From Paludibacteraceae bacterium (GTDB taxonomy: Bacteria > Bacteroidota > Bacteroidia > Bacteroidales > Paludibacteraceae), in the NCBI GenBank assembly GCA_017503075.1, contig JAFVTU010000020.1, positions 62,001 to 126,000 of the forward strand: a stretch of DNA of 64,000 bases. Reading direction: 5' to 3'. Of this stretch, positions 32,424 to 40,926 are shown in pieces. The notes under the pieces were generated by a model. The model did not search any database. It saw only the letters and a list, made by a program, of their open reading frames with translations, and was not told the origin of the DNA. Every line of letters starts with the position of its first letter. Position 1 is the stretch's first letter. The position numbers and the translations under genes were made by a program.

Positions 32424-33953
32424 ATGAAAACAATTCGCATTAAAAACTTACGTGGTTTAAAAGATACCGGAGATATTGAGTTGAAACCGATTACGATGTT
32501 AGTTGGTGCTAATAGTTCCGGTAAAAGTACCTTTTTACGTACCTTCCCTTTGTTTAAGCAAGGAATAGGCGTAAATAAACAGGGACCTATCTTGTGGTAC
32601 GGTAACGATGTTGATTTTGGCTCGTATGAAGAGGCTTTGATGAAAGATGCTAATATGATGCAGTTTTCCTTCAAGTGGGATAATCTACAGTATGATAAAC
32701 GTTATTATGGGATGCCTAACGTTTTTGAAAACGGATTAAATATTGATTGTAGTTTTGATTTGGCATCTTCTGGATATAATTCATATGTGAGGAATATATA
32801 CCTCAAAGTAAATCAATCCAAAGTAAAGTTACACTTTTCTGTTCAGAATCAAATAGAAATATTTGTTGATGGTGTAAGGATAGATTCATTGTTTTCATAT
32901 GCATACAAACAATATTATGGAGCTATTCTGCCTATAATTAATATAAGGCCTAATTTAGGGAGAATGGAAGAAAATGATGACGAATCCTATTCTCTATTTT
33001 ATTATGATACTTATCTGCATAAAGTTTTGCCATCTGTTGAAATTCTATCTGAATTGATGAGCGACACTGAATACGATGCAGAGATACAGGATCCTTTCTG
33101 CTCATCGGATGATGTGCTAAATCAAATCTTAGATATTTGTAATATTTCTTTATCTGATGAACAACGCGTCTCTGTACTTCGGAGCCAATCATGGTTGGCA
33201 TTCAGATATGGGATGGTAGCATACTATTTGGATGATGTTTTATCCGCTATTGATAAAGCCCTCCAATCCGAGTTTAATAGTTGTGTGTATATCAAACCAT
33301 TTAGAGCGTATGCCGAGAGGTACTATCGTATTCAAAATTTAGCGGTGCGGAATTTAGACTCTGATGGCCATAATATGGCGATGATATTTGACAATATGTC
33401 TCGCCAACGAAATGGCCTAAAAGACTTTAATGAGTGGACTGAACATCATTTTAAATTCTTGGTTAAGGTACATAGGTCGCGTGGGCATGTTTCTCTATTA
33501 ATAAAAGAGAATGATGCTGCGGATTATTGTAATATCACCGATAAAGGTTTTGGCTACTCCCAAGTCTTGCCGATTATATTATCTCTATGGCAAGTACTAA
33601 AATCCATGGAAAAAGGTTCATCTAATCAAGGTAGTAAGTCTAAAATAATTGCCTTTGAACAACCTGAGTTACATTTGCACCCAAAATTACAAGCAATGAT
33701 AATGGATGTAATAATAACCATTAGCAATAGTGCGAGAGAGTATGATTTTGATTTGAAATTCATTATAGAAACACATAGCTCTGTGATGATCAATCGATTA
33801 GGCTTGCGTATTGCAGGAGATAACTCACTTCGTGATAAGGCAGTTGTTTTGGTGTTCAATGAAAGATCGCAAGAGAATCCGTCAATATCTACATACGACA
33901 ATGCAGGGTATTTGCAGAATTGGCCACTTGGATTTTTTGAACCTGATTTGTAA
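32424..33953 (+). CDS. AAA ATPase, OLD/AriA-like
   Basis: A 509-residue ABC-type ATPase of the OLD/AAA_15/AAA_21 group. N-terminus IRIKNLRGLKDTGDIELKP and Walker A MLVGANSSGKSTFLRT (about 30); signature region GFGYSQVLPIILSLW (about 380); Walker B IIAFEQPELHLHPKLQAM (about 410); then FIIETHSSVMINRLG. It ends five bases before a TOPRIM-like gene, the arrangement of the two-gene PARIS system (AriA/AriB) and related defence pairs. Overall membership in PARIS is an inference. Confidence 0.85.
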   Translation: MKTIRIKNLRGLKDTGDIELKPITMLVGANSSGKSTFLRTFPLFKQGIGVNKQGPILWYGNDVDFGSYEEALMKDANMMQFSFKWDNLQYDKRYYGMPNVFENGLNIDCSFDLASSGYNSYVRNIYLKVNQSKVKLHFSVQNQIEIFVDGVRIDSLFSYAYKQYYGAILPIINIRPNLGRMEENDDESYSLFYYDTYLHKVLPSVEILSELMSDTEYDAEIQDPFCSSDDVLNQILDICNISLSDEQRVSVLRSQSWLAFRYGMVAYYLDDVLSAIDKALQSEFNSCVYIKPFRAYAERYYRIQNLAVRNLDSDGHNMAMIFDNMSRQRNGLKDFNEWTEHHFKFLVKVHRSRGHVSLLIKENDAADYCNITDKGFGYSQVLPIILSLWQVLKSMEKGSSNQGSKSKIIAFEQPELHLHPKLQAMIMDVIITISNSAREYDFDLKFIIETHSSVMINRLGLRIAGDNSLRDKAVVLVFNERSQENPSISTYDNAGYLQNWPLGFFEPDL

Positions 33954-33957
33954 TTGC

Positions 33958-35145
33958 ATGTATATTAAAATAACAAAAAATATAGTTGATGCTGCAATTG
34001 CAGGAGATGAAATTGCATTAAATCTTTTGCGTGACATGGATTTCGCATGCCACCATGGGAAACATATGTTCTTAGGAGATTATGAGACACTTGTTTTAAT
34101 AAAAGAGCAGTTCCCAATTCGTTTTCCTTCATTGTCAAAGTTATTTGCACATCTATCAACAATAGGAGCTATCGTTAATACGTTAATATGGCATGTAGAG
34201 TTCTCCTTGGATGATAAAGAATCATATGTAAAGGAAGAAGAAGGTCAATACACGATAGTCATCTCTCGAAACGAGATTTCACACTTCCAAGCGTTTAATG
34301 AATGTCACGTTCTTGTAGAAAATCTCGAAGATATTCAAATGTATCAACATATATTAGATTTTTACAAAAAAGACAATGGAATATCAAAGATTAGAACTAT
34401 TTATTATCCAATATTGGGTGGAGGTAGTACTACAGCGATGGTGCTAAAACAAGAGATGGAAACACGGCAATCTTTAGTCTTATGCATAGTGGATAGTGAT
34501 AAGCCATTTGCTTCTGCTCAAATGAAGGAGACCGCTAAAAAGGTGAAAGAGGCTTACGATAATAGCAAATACAAATATAATACCAAGTTTTACATATTGG
34601 ATAAAGTAATGGAGGTGGAAAATTTAATCCCCTTTTGTATCTTTGAAAAATATTGTACTCCTTCTGAAAATGACGGATCAAAAAAAGAACTATATGAAAA
34701 ATTAAAAATCATCAAGAGTGTCCGTGATTACGATGAGAAATACTTAGATTTCTTTGACTTTAAGAAAGGAATGTGCTCTTCTCATTTGGTTGACGAATCA
34801 CTGGAGAATACGAATCGAGAGATTATAGAGCGTGTCTCTTCGGAACTACAAATGCCGATACTCCCTAATAGTGATCGTTATAAGAGATTATTGGAATTAT
34901 TAAGTGCTCCTGAATTGAATTTAGGTCAGCAAGCAAAAGAGAAAATTATTAATAAGTGGTGCATGGAAACGGAGTCGTATATATCAGGATTGGGTAAGGA
35001 GATCTTGTCGAATGTGCTAAAAAGTTGTAGCGAAAATCTCAGCAAAGTAGAAAAAGGAGATTTGTCTAATACGCAATATGCGTTGTACACCGAAATAGGA
35101 ACTCTGATGTTTAATTGGACTTGTGCAATTAAGCCAAACGAATAA
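33958..35145 (+). CDS. TOPRIM-like partner of the AAA ATPase
   Basis: A 395-residue protein, start at MYIKITKNIVDAAI just after the ATPase stop (the longer frame overlaps the ATPase gene). Residues 115-185 show the TOPRIM-like order: ECHVLVENLED (acidic strand), YPILGGGSTTAM (glycine-rich), LCIVDSDKPF (DxD-like). DUF4435/AriB and OLD nucleases use this layout to cut nucleic acid. The remainder is helical and not recognised. Direct 3' position to the ATPase supports a joint effector. Confidence 0.7.
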   Translation: MYIKITKNIVDAAIAGDEIALNLLRDMDFACHHGKHMFLGDYETLVLIKEQFPIRFPSLSKLFAHLSTIGAIVNTLIWHVEFSLDDKESYVKEEEGQYTIVISRNEISHFQAFNECHVLVENLEDIQMYQHILDFYKKDNGISKIRTIYYPILGGGSTTAMVLKQEMETRQSLVLCIVDSDKPFASAQMKETAKKVKEAYDNSKYKYNTKFYILDKVMEVENLIPFCIFEKYCTPSENDGSKKELYEKLKIIKSVRDYDEKYLDFFDFKKGMCSSHLVDESLENTNREIIERVSSELQMPILPNSDRYKRLLELLSAPELNLGQQAKEKIINKWCMETESYISGLGKEILSNVLKSCSENLSKVEKGDLSNTQYALYTEIGTLMFNWTCAIKPNE

Positions 35146-35187
35146 AGTGATATTATAGTTCTGAGACATAATGTCAAAAAAGTGCCC

Positions 35188-35513
35188 ATGTTGATTAAAA
35201 GTGAAGATATTTTCCAGAAGATGATGATTACCCAAGTCAATTACAATGCGATTTAGTAGAGGAGTATGGAGATGATAACATTGATACGGAGATAAGGTGC
35301 GTAATTCACAATAGAAGAAGTTTCTCAACGCGTTCTCCTTTTGATGGAGGCGTCGTAGAACGAAACCATATTGCAACATTGCAAAAATATCGTGAGAGAG
35401 CAATGTCGCGATCACCGCGTTTTGTAAAAATTCTAGATATTGCAATTCGGAGTTTCGGATACTCTGCTAAACGCAATGATTTTGAAGGCAAGATGAATAA
35501 CTTTGATTTTTAG
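35188..35513 (+). pseudogene. Frameshifted small gene of unknown family
   Basis: ATG 35188 opens with MLIKSEDIF and stops at 35256, while a shifted frame (35205-35513) continues with PEDDDYPSQLQCDLVEEYG and ends KMNNFDF. The two fit together by a -1 shift at about 35211 in a T-rich stretch. The joined product would have about 108 residues with a basic middle part (RNHIATLQKYRERAM). I do not recognise it; a decayed gene or a programmed shift are both possible. Confidence 0.5.
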
Positions 35514-35518
35514 CATAT

Positions 35519-35548
35519 TTTGATAAAAACAAAGTTTTTGTAACTTTG
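35519..35548 (+). promoter_or_regulatory. Promoter of a small RNA
   Basis: TTTG 35519-35522, 18-base spacer, TAACTTTG 35541-35548, directly followed by the RNA below. Confidence 0.75.
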
Positions 35549-35675
35549 TGGTAGAGAGTGGCTGACACCTATGCGAATTTTCCCTGTCATCATTGAATCA
35601 ATCTCGAGCCATTCCCGCTCCAATATCGAACCCGGAACGTTCTTCCGATGAAACGGAAGGAGTTTCCTCTACCAA
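35549..35675 (+). ncRNA. Candidate structured small RNA
   Basis: The predicted transcript starts GUGGUAGAG; GGTAGAG (35550) pairs with CTCTACC (35667), closing about 124 bases. Inside are CTTCCG/CGGAAG with a six-base loop (35642) and CTGACA/TGTCA. There is no reading frame. A terminator follows at 35752. It could be 6S-like, another housekeeping RNA, or part of a longer leader. Confidence 0.5.
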
Positions 35676-35751
35676 AAGATGAATAAAAAAATACATCATT
35701 AAGCGAACTTAGTTCGCGTCACCATTCATCAATCCACCATTAGAAAATAGT

Positions 35752-35809
35752 CAAATATTCGAGTTTAGATTGGAAATCTAATTTTATTATCGAATATTTG
35801 GCTTTTTTC
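35752..35809 (+). terminator. Terminator of the small RNA
   Basis: CAAATATTCGA with TCGAATATTTG, an inner TTAGATT/AATCTAA hairpin, then six T. A second small hairpin GCGAACTTAGTTCGC is at 35703. Confidence 0.75.
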
Positions 35810-35832
35810 TTGTGTATTTAAAATTTTTTTTG

Positions 35833-35840
35833 TACTTTTG
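35833..35840 (+). promoter_or_regulatory. -7 box for the downstream glycan genes
   Basis: TACTTTTG; the leader to the start codon at 35973 is about 125 bases and includes a 13-codon frame at 35916 (MKNNDQSTTSSVF) that might be a leader peptide. Confidence 0.65.
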
Positions 35841-35972
35841 CACGCAAAAGTATACGTAATATATATAAGCAACGTTATATACACTGCCATAGTAGTGCGG
35901 AAAGGAAAAAAAAATAATGAAGAACAATGACCAATCAACCACTTCATCGGTATTTTAATAAAATATTATTTT

Positions 35973-37022
35973 ATGACACCTATCCTCTCTATATTAGTCA
36001 TCTCCCATAATCAGCGCGAATTGTTGCGTCGTTGTCTTGATAGTATACTGGCTATGCATATAGAATTTCCATATGAAATAATTATTAGTGATGATCGTTC
36101 TACTGATGGTTCTTTTGAATTAGCCAAACAATATGCAATGGGTCTTGAAAATGGTACATTGAAAAGTAATAACCTCTTACGTATTCTTGCACTACAATGT
36201 AATTCCGATGAATGTAATCCTGCGTATAATTCAGAGAGAAGCGGCTATAACCGTTGTAATGCATATCCATATGCTATTGGAAAATACATTGCGCATGTAG
36301 ATGCAGATGATTACTTTTTGCCCAATGCAGTTGTGTATAATAGACAAATAGAGGCGTTGGAATCTCATCCAGAATGCGCACTCGCAATGAGTAACCATTT
36401 GTATATCTATGATGGAAAACCTATTTCGCAGGCTGAAAAAGTGTATCCAAAGGTTGTGCCGCAAGATGGTGAAATTGTTTCTGCTCATGATTTTATCGCT
36501 CATGATTATTTTCATCTAAATCAAGCTTTTATCCAACGTAGAAATCCGAATATAGATCCTGTTAAATTATATGGCAAGAAATATGTAGATTCCATCATTA
36601 CGTATCACCATCTTCAATTTGGACCGATTATATACGTAGATGCATGTGATTATGTGTATGTTCAATACAAGCAGTCTGTGACTGGTCAGATGGAAGGTCA
36701 GAATAGAGACCAATCTATAATGTGGTGCTTGTATTTACATGTGCCTTCGTTGATTCCTACATGGAGTAGTGATATGTTTAGGGAAGGCTACGCATCCATT
36801 CGGGAAGTATTCAGAATGGCTAAGGCTAACTACATGTTACAATCTCAAAACTATAAGGCAATGCATAGTTTAAACATATGGATATATGAGTGTTTTGGAC
36901 ATTCTATAACTGTTTATGATAAAATACGCCTCAAGATATGTATGATTTGGCAACGGATTCAAAAACGATATGGTTGGTATGGAAACCTAGGTTGTTGGAT
37001 TATGTGGAAATTGTTAAAATAG
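35973..37022 (+). CDS. Family 2 glycosyltransferase
   Basis: A 349-residue GT-A enzyme: LSILVISHNQRELLRRC, then IIISDDRSTDGS and HVDADDYFLPN (DAD-type metal site). C-terminal basic helical tail (RLKICMIWQRIQKRYG) could contact the membrane. First gene of a new transcript after the small RNA. Donor and acceptor unknown. Confidence 0.92.
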   Translation: MTPILSILVISHNQRELLRRCLDSILAMHIEFPYEIIISDDRSTDGSFELAKQYAMGLENGTLKSNNLLRILALQCNSDECNPAYNSERSGYNRCNAYPYAIGKYIAHVDADDYFLPNAVVYNRQIEALESHPECALAMSNHLYIYDGKPISQAEKVYPKVVPQDGEIVSAHDFIAHDYFHLNQAFIQRRNPNIDPVKLYGKKYVDSIITYHHLQFGPIIYVDACDYVYVQYKQSVTGQMEGQNRDQSIMWCLYLHVPSLIPTWSSDMFREGYASIREVFRMAKANYMLQSQNYKAMHSLNIWIYECFGHSITVYDKIRLKICMIWQRIQKRYGWYGNLGCWIMWKLLK

Positions 37023-37029
37023 TGAAAAT

Positions 37030-37920
37030 ATGATTTCTGTTTTAATTTGTACATATAACCAAGAAAAGTACATTGCTCAGGCAATTGAGAGTATCTTAAT
37101 GCAGAAATGTGATGAAGCATTTGAGATATTGATTGGCGATGATTGTAGTACGGATAGTACAGGAACTATTGTGGATGAGTATCAAACTCGTTATCCAAAT
37201 ATAGTACGTGTGATTCGTCCAATGGAAAATGTAGGAACTTCATTAAATTTCTTAAACTTATTTAAAAATGCGAGAGGTGAGTATATTTCTATATGTGATG
37301 GTGATGACTATTGGTTAAGAAATGATGTGCTGCAGAAACAATGTGGTATATTAAAAACTAATCAGGAAGTTGGATTAGTATGTGCTAAGGCCAAATGTTA
37401 TATTCAAGAACTTGGTACTTATAATGGAGAGCTTGGTGACATGTGTGCAGAGAATTTAATGACAATGCTTGCAACTAATCGCGATGTGGCTGCTCCTACT
37501 GTTGCCTATAGAAAGGATTTGATGTGTCAGTGTATTAGCGAAAGTGCTTGGTATTTTGAGCATAATTATTTTTACGATACGATTATCGCATATTGGTTTG
37601 CATATAATAGTCAAATCAAGTTTATTAATGAAGAATTAGCGGCATATCGTGTTCTTCCCAATAGTGCATGTCATGATACAGATGCAGAAAAAGTAGCTTT
37701 GTATTCAAAACGTTACTTTATGGTAAAGTGGTATTTTGTGATGACGCATCCTGATCTATGCAATCTAAAAATGTTTGATATATTGCGGCAAGATTATGAT
37801 CAACGCACAGAAGAAATTCGATATCTTACAGAAAGAAAAATCCGAAAGACAATGTCGTACACAATAGGAAGCATTATATTGTCACCGGTAAAAAAACTGT
37901 TTAATATTTTCAAAAAATAA
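37030..37920 (+). CDS. Family 2 glycosyltransferase
   Basis: A 296-residue GT-A enzyme: ISVLICTYNQEKYIAQAI, LIGDDCSTDST, SICDGDDYWL (DGDD metal site). Seven bases after the previous gene and two bases before the ketoisomerase gene, so one operon. AT-rich like its neighbours. Confidence 0.92.
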   Translation: MISVLICTYNQEKYIAQAIESILMQKCDEAFEILIGDDCSTDSTGTIVDEYQTRYPNIVRVIRPMENVGTSLNFLNLFKNARGEYISICDGDDYWLRNDVLQKQCGILKTNQEVGLVCAKAKCYIQELGTYNGELGDMCAENLMTMLATNRDVAAPTVAYRKDLMCQCISESAWYFEHNYFYDTIIAYWFAYNSQIKFINEELAAYRVLPNSACHDTDAEKVALYSKRYFMVKWYFVMTHPDLCNLKMFDILRQDYDQRTEEIRYLTERKIRKTMSYTIGSIILSPVKKLFNIFKK

Positions 37921-37921
37921 T

Positions 37922-38335
37922 ATGAAACATACAACTGTTAATAATTGCCGAATCGTGGATCTACGTAAGATTCATGATGTGCGTGGAAATTTGACACCAA
38001 TTGAAGGTGGAGTGGATGTGCCATTTGATATCAAACGGGTATATTATCTCTATGATGTGCCGGGTGGTGAAAGTCGTGGTGCGCATGCACATAAAGAGTT
38101 GTATCAACTAATTGTAGCGGCAAGTGGATCGTTTACTGTTATGTTGGATGATGGCACTGAAAAAAAGTCATTTAATCTTAACCGTTCGTATTATGGCTTG
38201 CTTGTAGTACCTGGCATTTGGCGTGATTTGGATGATTTTTCGACTGGTGCCGTGCTCCTATGTCTGGCAAGTGAGCACTACGATGTTGCAGATTACATTC
38301 GAGATTATGATGAATTTTTGAAATATAAGAAATGA
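37922..38335 (+). CDS. Nucleotide-sugar 3,4-ketoisomerase, FdtA/WxcM type
   Basis: A 137-residue cupin. Family motif RGAHAHKELYQL carries the catalytic His pair; VRGNLTPIEGG and VPGIWRDLDDF also fit. FdtA-type enzymes shift the keto group of dTDP-4-keto-6-deoxyglucose to C3, before a DegT aminotransferase adds an amino group. A DegT gene is present at 40927. RmlA/RmlB, which would supply the substrate, are not in the window. Stop overlaps the next start. Confidence 0.9.
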   Translation: MKHTTVNNCRIVDLRKIHDVRGNLTPIEGGVDVPFDIKRVYYLYDVPGGESRGAHAHKELYQLIVAASGSFTVMLDDGTEKKSFNLNRSYYGLLVVPGIWRDLDDFSTGAVLLCLASEHYDVADYIRDYDEFLKYKK

Positions 38336-39558
38336 ATAAACCAGTTGTTTTATTGGGAGGCAACGTTTTAAATACAGGAATAGTTGACTATTGTCGCCAA
38401 CATGGATATTCTGTAATTGTTGTTGATTGGTCGCCGAATGCTTCGCTCAAAGGTGATCTATTCTTTTGCATTGATGTGAAAGATTTTCGTTCTATAATTG
38501 AATCTTTAGAAAATCATGGGATTTATTCTATTTTGGGTGCTTATTCTTCAATAGATTTAGCAGTACCATCCGTAAATGCTATTAATGCCCATTATGGCTT
38601 AAAAGCTATGGATAAAGAGGCATTATCGCATGCATTAAGAAAATCTGTAATGACTCAAATATGGAGTGAGTATGATTTGTTAAATCGTTTTTCTAAAGTT
38701 TACGCTTCGTTCGAATATGATATTGTTGAGTTGAATGTACGAATGAATCTAATATTTAAGCCTAATGTATCATCTAGTTCTCGTGGAATAACTATTCTTC
38801 CTAAAGAATCTTCTCTAGAAGATATAGAATCAGCTTATAATAAAGCTCAAGAAGAATCGTTTGATAAGAATGTAATTGTTGAAGAATTTATTCAGGGGCA
38901 AGAATTTACATGCGAAATGTTAGGTGATGCTATGGGAAATGTATCAGTATATGCCATTTCTGTAAAGTATCATACCCAAAATACAGAAAAAAATAAAATT
39001 GCAATAAAATTACATTATAATAGTAGCTCATATCCGGATGATTTGTATGAGCGCATAGCTGAGTTTGGAAAAAGTTGTTACAAAACTTTGGGTTTTCATG
39101 CTTCTTTAGGTCATTTGGAACTGATTTTAAAAGAAGATGGTTTTCTCTCACCTATTGAGATAGGGGCTAGATCAAGTGGATTCATTACAAATCCTTTGGT
39201 ATCTAAAGCGAGTGGAAAGGATTTCTTTGGAGATTATTTGTCAGTGTTGCATGGTAAAACTATTACGGGAGAGGATTATATTAATGGTGAGCAATCTTCT
39301 ATGTATTTCTTCTATGATATGCCTCATAATACACGCTGCAAGAAACCAAGTTGTTTAGTGAATTTTTTATCAAATGATATAGATTCTTTATATTCTAATC
39401 GTAACAAGATTCAAACGAAAGATTTTGTATATGCTAATATCGCAAACGATAATGAGCGTATAGGATATGAGATTCTTACTGGAAATCGTGACATACTTAC
39501 CATCCAGCATGTAGAGAAAGCTGAACAAGAATTTATAAATTATAATACCAATGATTGA
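38332..39558 (+). CDS. ATP-grasp ligase
   Basis: A 408-residue ATP-grasp enzyme. N-terminal VVLLGGNVLNTGIVDYCRQ is the pre-ATP fold; the ATP domain shows LIFKPNVSSSSRGI, NVIVEEFIQGQEFTCEM and LSPIEIGARSSGF. These enzymes join a carboxylate to an amine through acylphosphate. In this position it may attach an amino acid or other acid to the amino sugar. Overlaps neighbours at both ends. Substrate unknown. Confidence 0.88.
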   Translation: MNKPVVLLGGNVLNTGIVDYCRQHGYSVIVVDWSPNASLKGDLFFCIDVKDFRSIIESLENHGIYSILGAYSSIDLAVPSVNAINAHYGLKAMDKEALSHALRKSVMTQIWSEYDLLNRFSKVYASFEYDIVELNVRMNLIFKPNVSSSSRGITILPKESSLEDIESAYNKAQEESFDKNVIVEEFIQGQEFTCEMLGDAMGNVSVYAISVKYHTQNTEKNKIAIKLHYNSSSYPDDLYERIAEFGKSCYKTLGFHASLGHLELILKEDGFLSPIEIGARSSGFITNPLVSKASGKDFFGDYLSVLHGKTITGEDYINGEQSSMYFFYDMPHNTRCKKPSCLVNFLSNDIDSLYSNRNKIQTKDFVYANIANDNERIGYEILTGNRDILTIQHVEKAEQEFINYNTND

Positions 39559-40222
39559 CTTTTACGATACGCATGCACATTGCATAAAAAATCAGCAAGG
39601 GGGAATTCTTATTGGTTTAGAGGGTAGTCCTATCTTTGATGGCACATTGAATAATTGTGATGTAGAAAGATTGACTAAAGAAAATCCAAATTATCTACCT
39701 GCGTATTATATTACAAAAGATTTTAATGTGGTACCCGATGAAACTATATTAAAATACCATCCACGTCGGGAAGGTTATTCTGCTAATGAAGTTATTGATG
39801 ACTTGTTGAAACGTAATTGCAAATTGTGTATTATTGATACTTTGAATTATCCTAATTGGCGACCATTAGATTATTTGAAAATAGTAAATAAGTTTCCAAC
39901 TATTTTCTTTTTGTTGCCTCATATGGGGGGATATGATATCTTGGAGTTTCTTAAAATATTTGATTTTAATAAGAATGTCTATGCTGACTTTTCAATGACA
40001 CAAGAATATTTTGGATGGTGTGGAGAGCGAAGCAGATTAGATATAGTGGCTAACGCAATTGATTATTGTATAAATTCGGATAAATTGAGTAAAAGAATTC
40101 TATTTGGATCAGATGAACCATTTTTCTCACAAGAAATTGCATTCAAAAAATATAAAGATTCTTTGTATGCGAACGATATATTAGTAAATAATTTTGAGAA
40201 TTTATTGAGTAAAGTTATATAA
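39551..40222 (+). CDS. Amidohydrolase-like metal-dependent hydrolase
   Basis: A 223-residue TIM-barrel-like protein: N-terminal DFYDTHAHC (HxH metal motif), LLPHMGGYDILEFL (metal His) and ILFGSDEPFFSQE (metal Asp). This is the order of amidohydrolase_2 (decarboxylase/hydrolase) proteins, though it is shorter than the usual 280-300. Eight-base overlap with the ATP-grasp gene. Presumably modifies a small precursor for the glycan; reaction unknown. Confidence 0.82.
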   Translation: MIDFYDTHAHCIKNQQGGILIGLEGSPIFDGTLNNCDVERLTKENPNYLPAYYITKDFNVVPDETILKYHPRREGYSANEVIDDLLKRNCKLCIIDTLNYPNWRPLDYLKIVNKFPTIFFLLPHMGGYDILEFLKIFDFNKNVYADFSMTQEYFGWCGERSRLDIVANAIDYCINSDKLSKRILFGSDEPFFSQEIAFKKYKDSLYANDILVNNFENLLSKVI

Positions 40223-40223
40223 T

Positions 40224-40925
40224 ATGAATAATTTGATTAATAAAGCTGTTAACCTAATAGAAGCCAATAGAATTTCATCTACTGAAGTTGCAGATGTGCT
40301 AGGAAAAAAAGGACAAATTGATAATGTGTATCCACTTAATCGGTCACACTTTAAAGTAGGTGAGGTGGTGTTTGTGTATGCGATAAATAATTCTAACTAT
40401 GAGTTACACAAACAAATAGCAGAATTAGATCTAACGGATAAGATACTATTTGTGTATAATGTGAATTGCGATAGAGCAATTTTTGGAGACCTGGTGACAA
40501 AGTATATAATGTTATATAAGCGTGCAAAAGCTATAGTTGTAACAGGAAAGTTACGTGATGCTCATACTTTGATAAAGGAGAGCTATCCTATTTGGTGTGA
40601 AACTGTAAGTCCAATAGGTTGTGTGAATTATATCAACGGAGAGGACATTAATGTTGATTTATATAATGAGTTGTATGAACAGTATAATGGAGCAATAATG
40701 GTATGCGATGATTCTGGAGTTGTTATGATTCCTAAAACTGAACTTAATGAGCATTTGTTGAAGAAATTAGAATTTATCGAATTTCAGGAAGATATTTGGT
40801 TCTATTGCTTAGACACTCTCAAGATGTCCACTTTTGAGATTGTTTGTCAAAAAAAATATCTGACAGAAAATCTATTAGATAAGCGGTTATTAGAGAAATT
40901 AGAAGAATTTCAAAGTGGTAAATAA
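40224..40925 (+). CDS. RraA-like/HMG-aldolase-fold protein
   Basis: A 233-residue protein. [39 protein letters not shown] and [11 protein letters not shown]-like sequence (here [12 protein letters not shown]) reproduce the pattern of the RraA/4-hydroxy-4-methyl-2-oxoglutarate aldolase family, including the Arg-Asp of the active site (LRD). RraA itself inhibits RNase E, but many family members are pyruvate aldolases; in a sugar operon the latter is more likely. Divergent, so the assignment is moderate. Confidence 0.7.
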   Translation: MNNLINKAVNLIEANRISSTEVADVLGKKGQIDNVYPLNRSHFKVGEVVFVYAINNSNYELHKQIAELDLTDKILFVYNVNCDRAIFGDLVTKYIMLYKRAKAIVVTGKLRDAHTLIKESYPIWCETVSPIGCVNYINGEDINVDLYNELYEQYNGAIMVCDDSGVVMIPKTELNEHLLKKLEFIEFQEDIWFYCLDTLKMSTFEIVCQKKYLTENLLDKRLLEKLEEFQSGK

Positions 40926-40926
40926 T

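Noticed and set aside
35549-35675. SRP RNA or RNase P RNA
   Set aside because: The conserved SRP tetraloop region and RNase P core motifs are not present.
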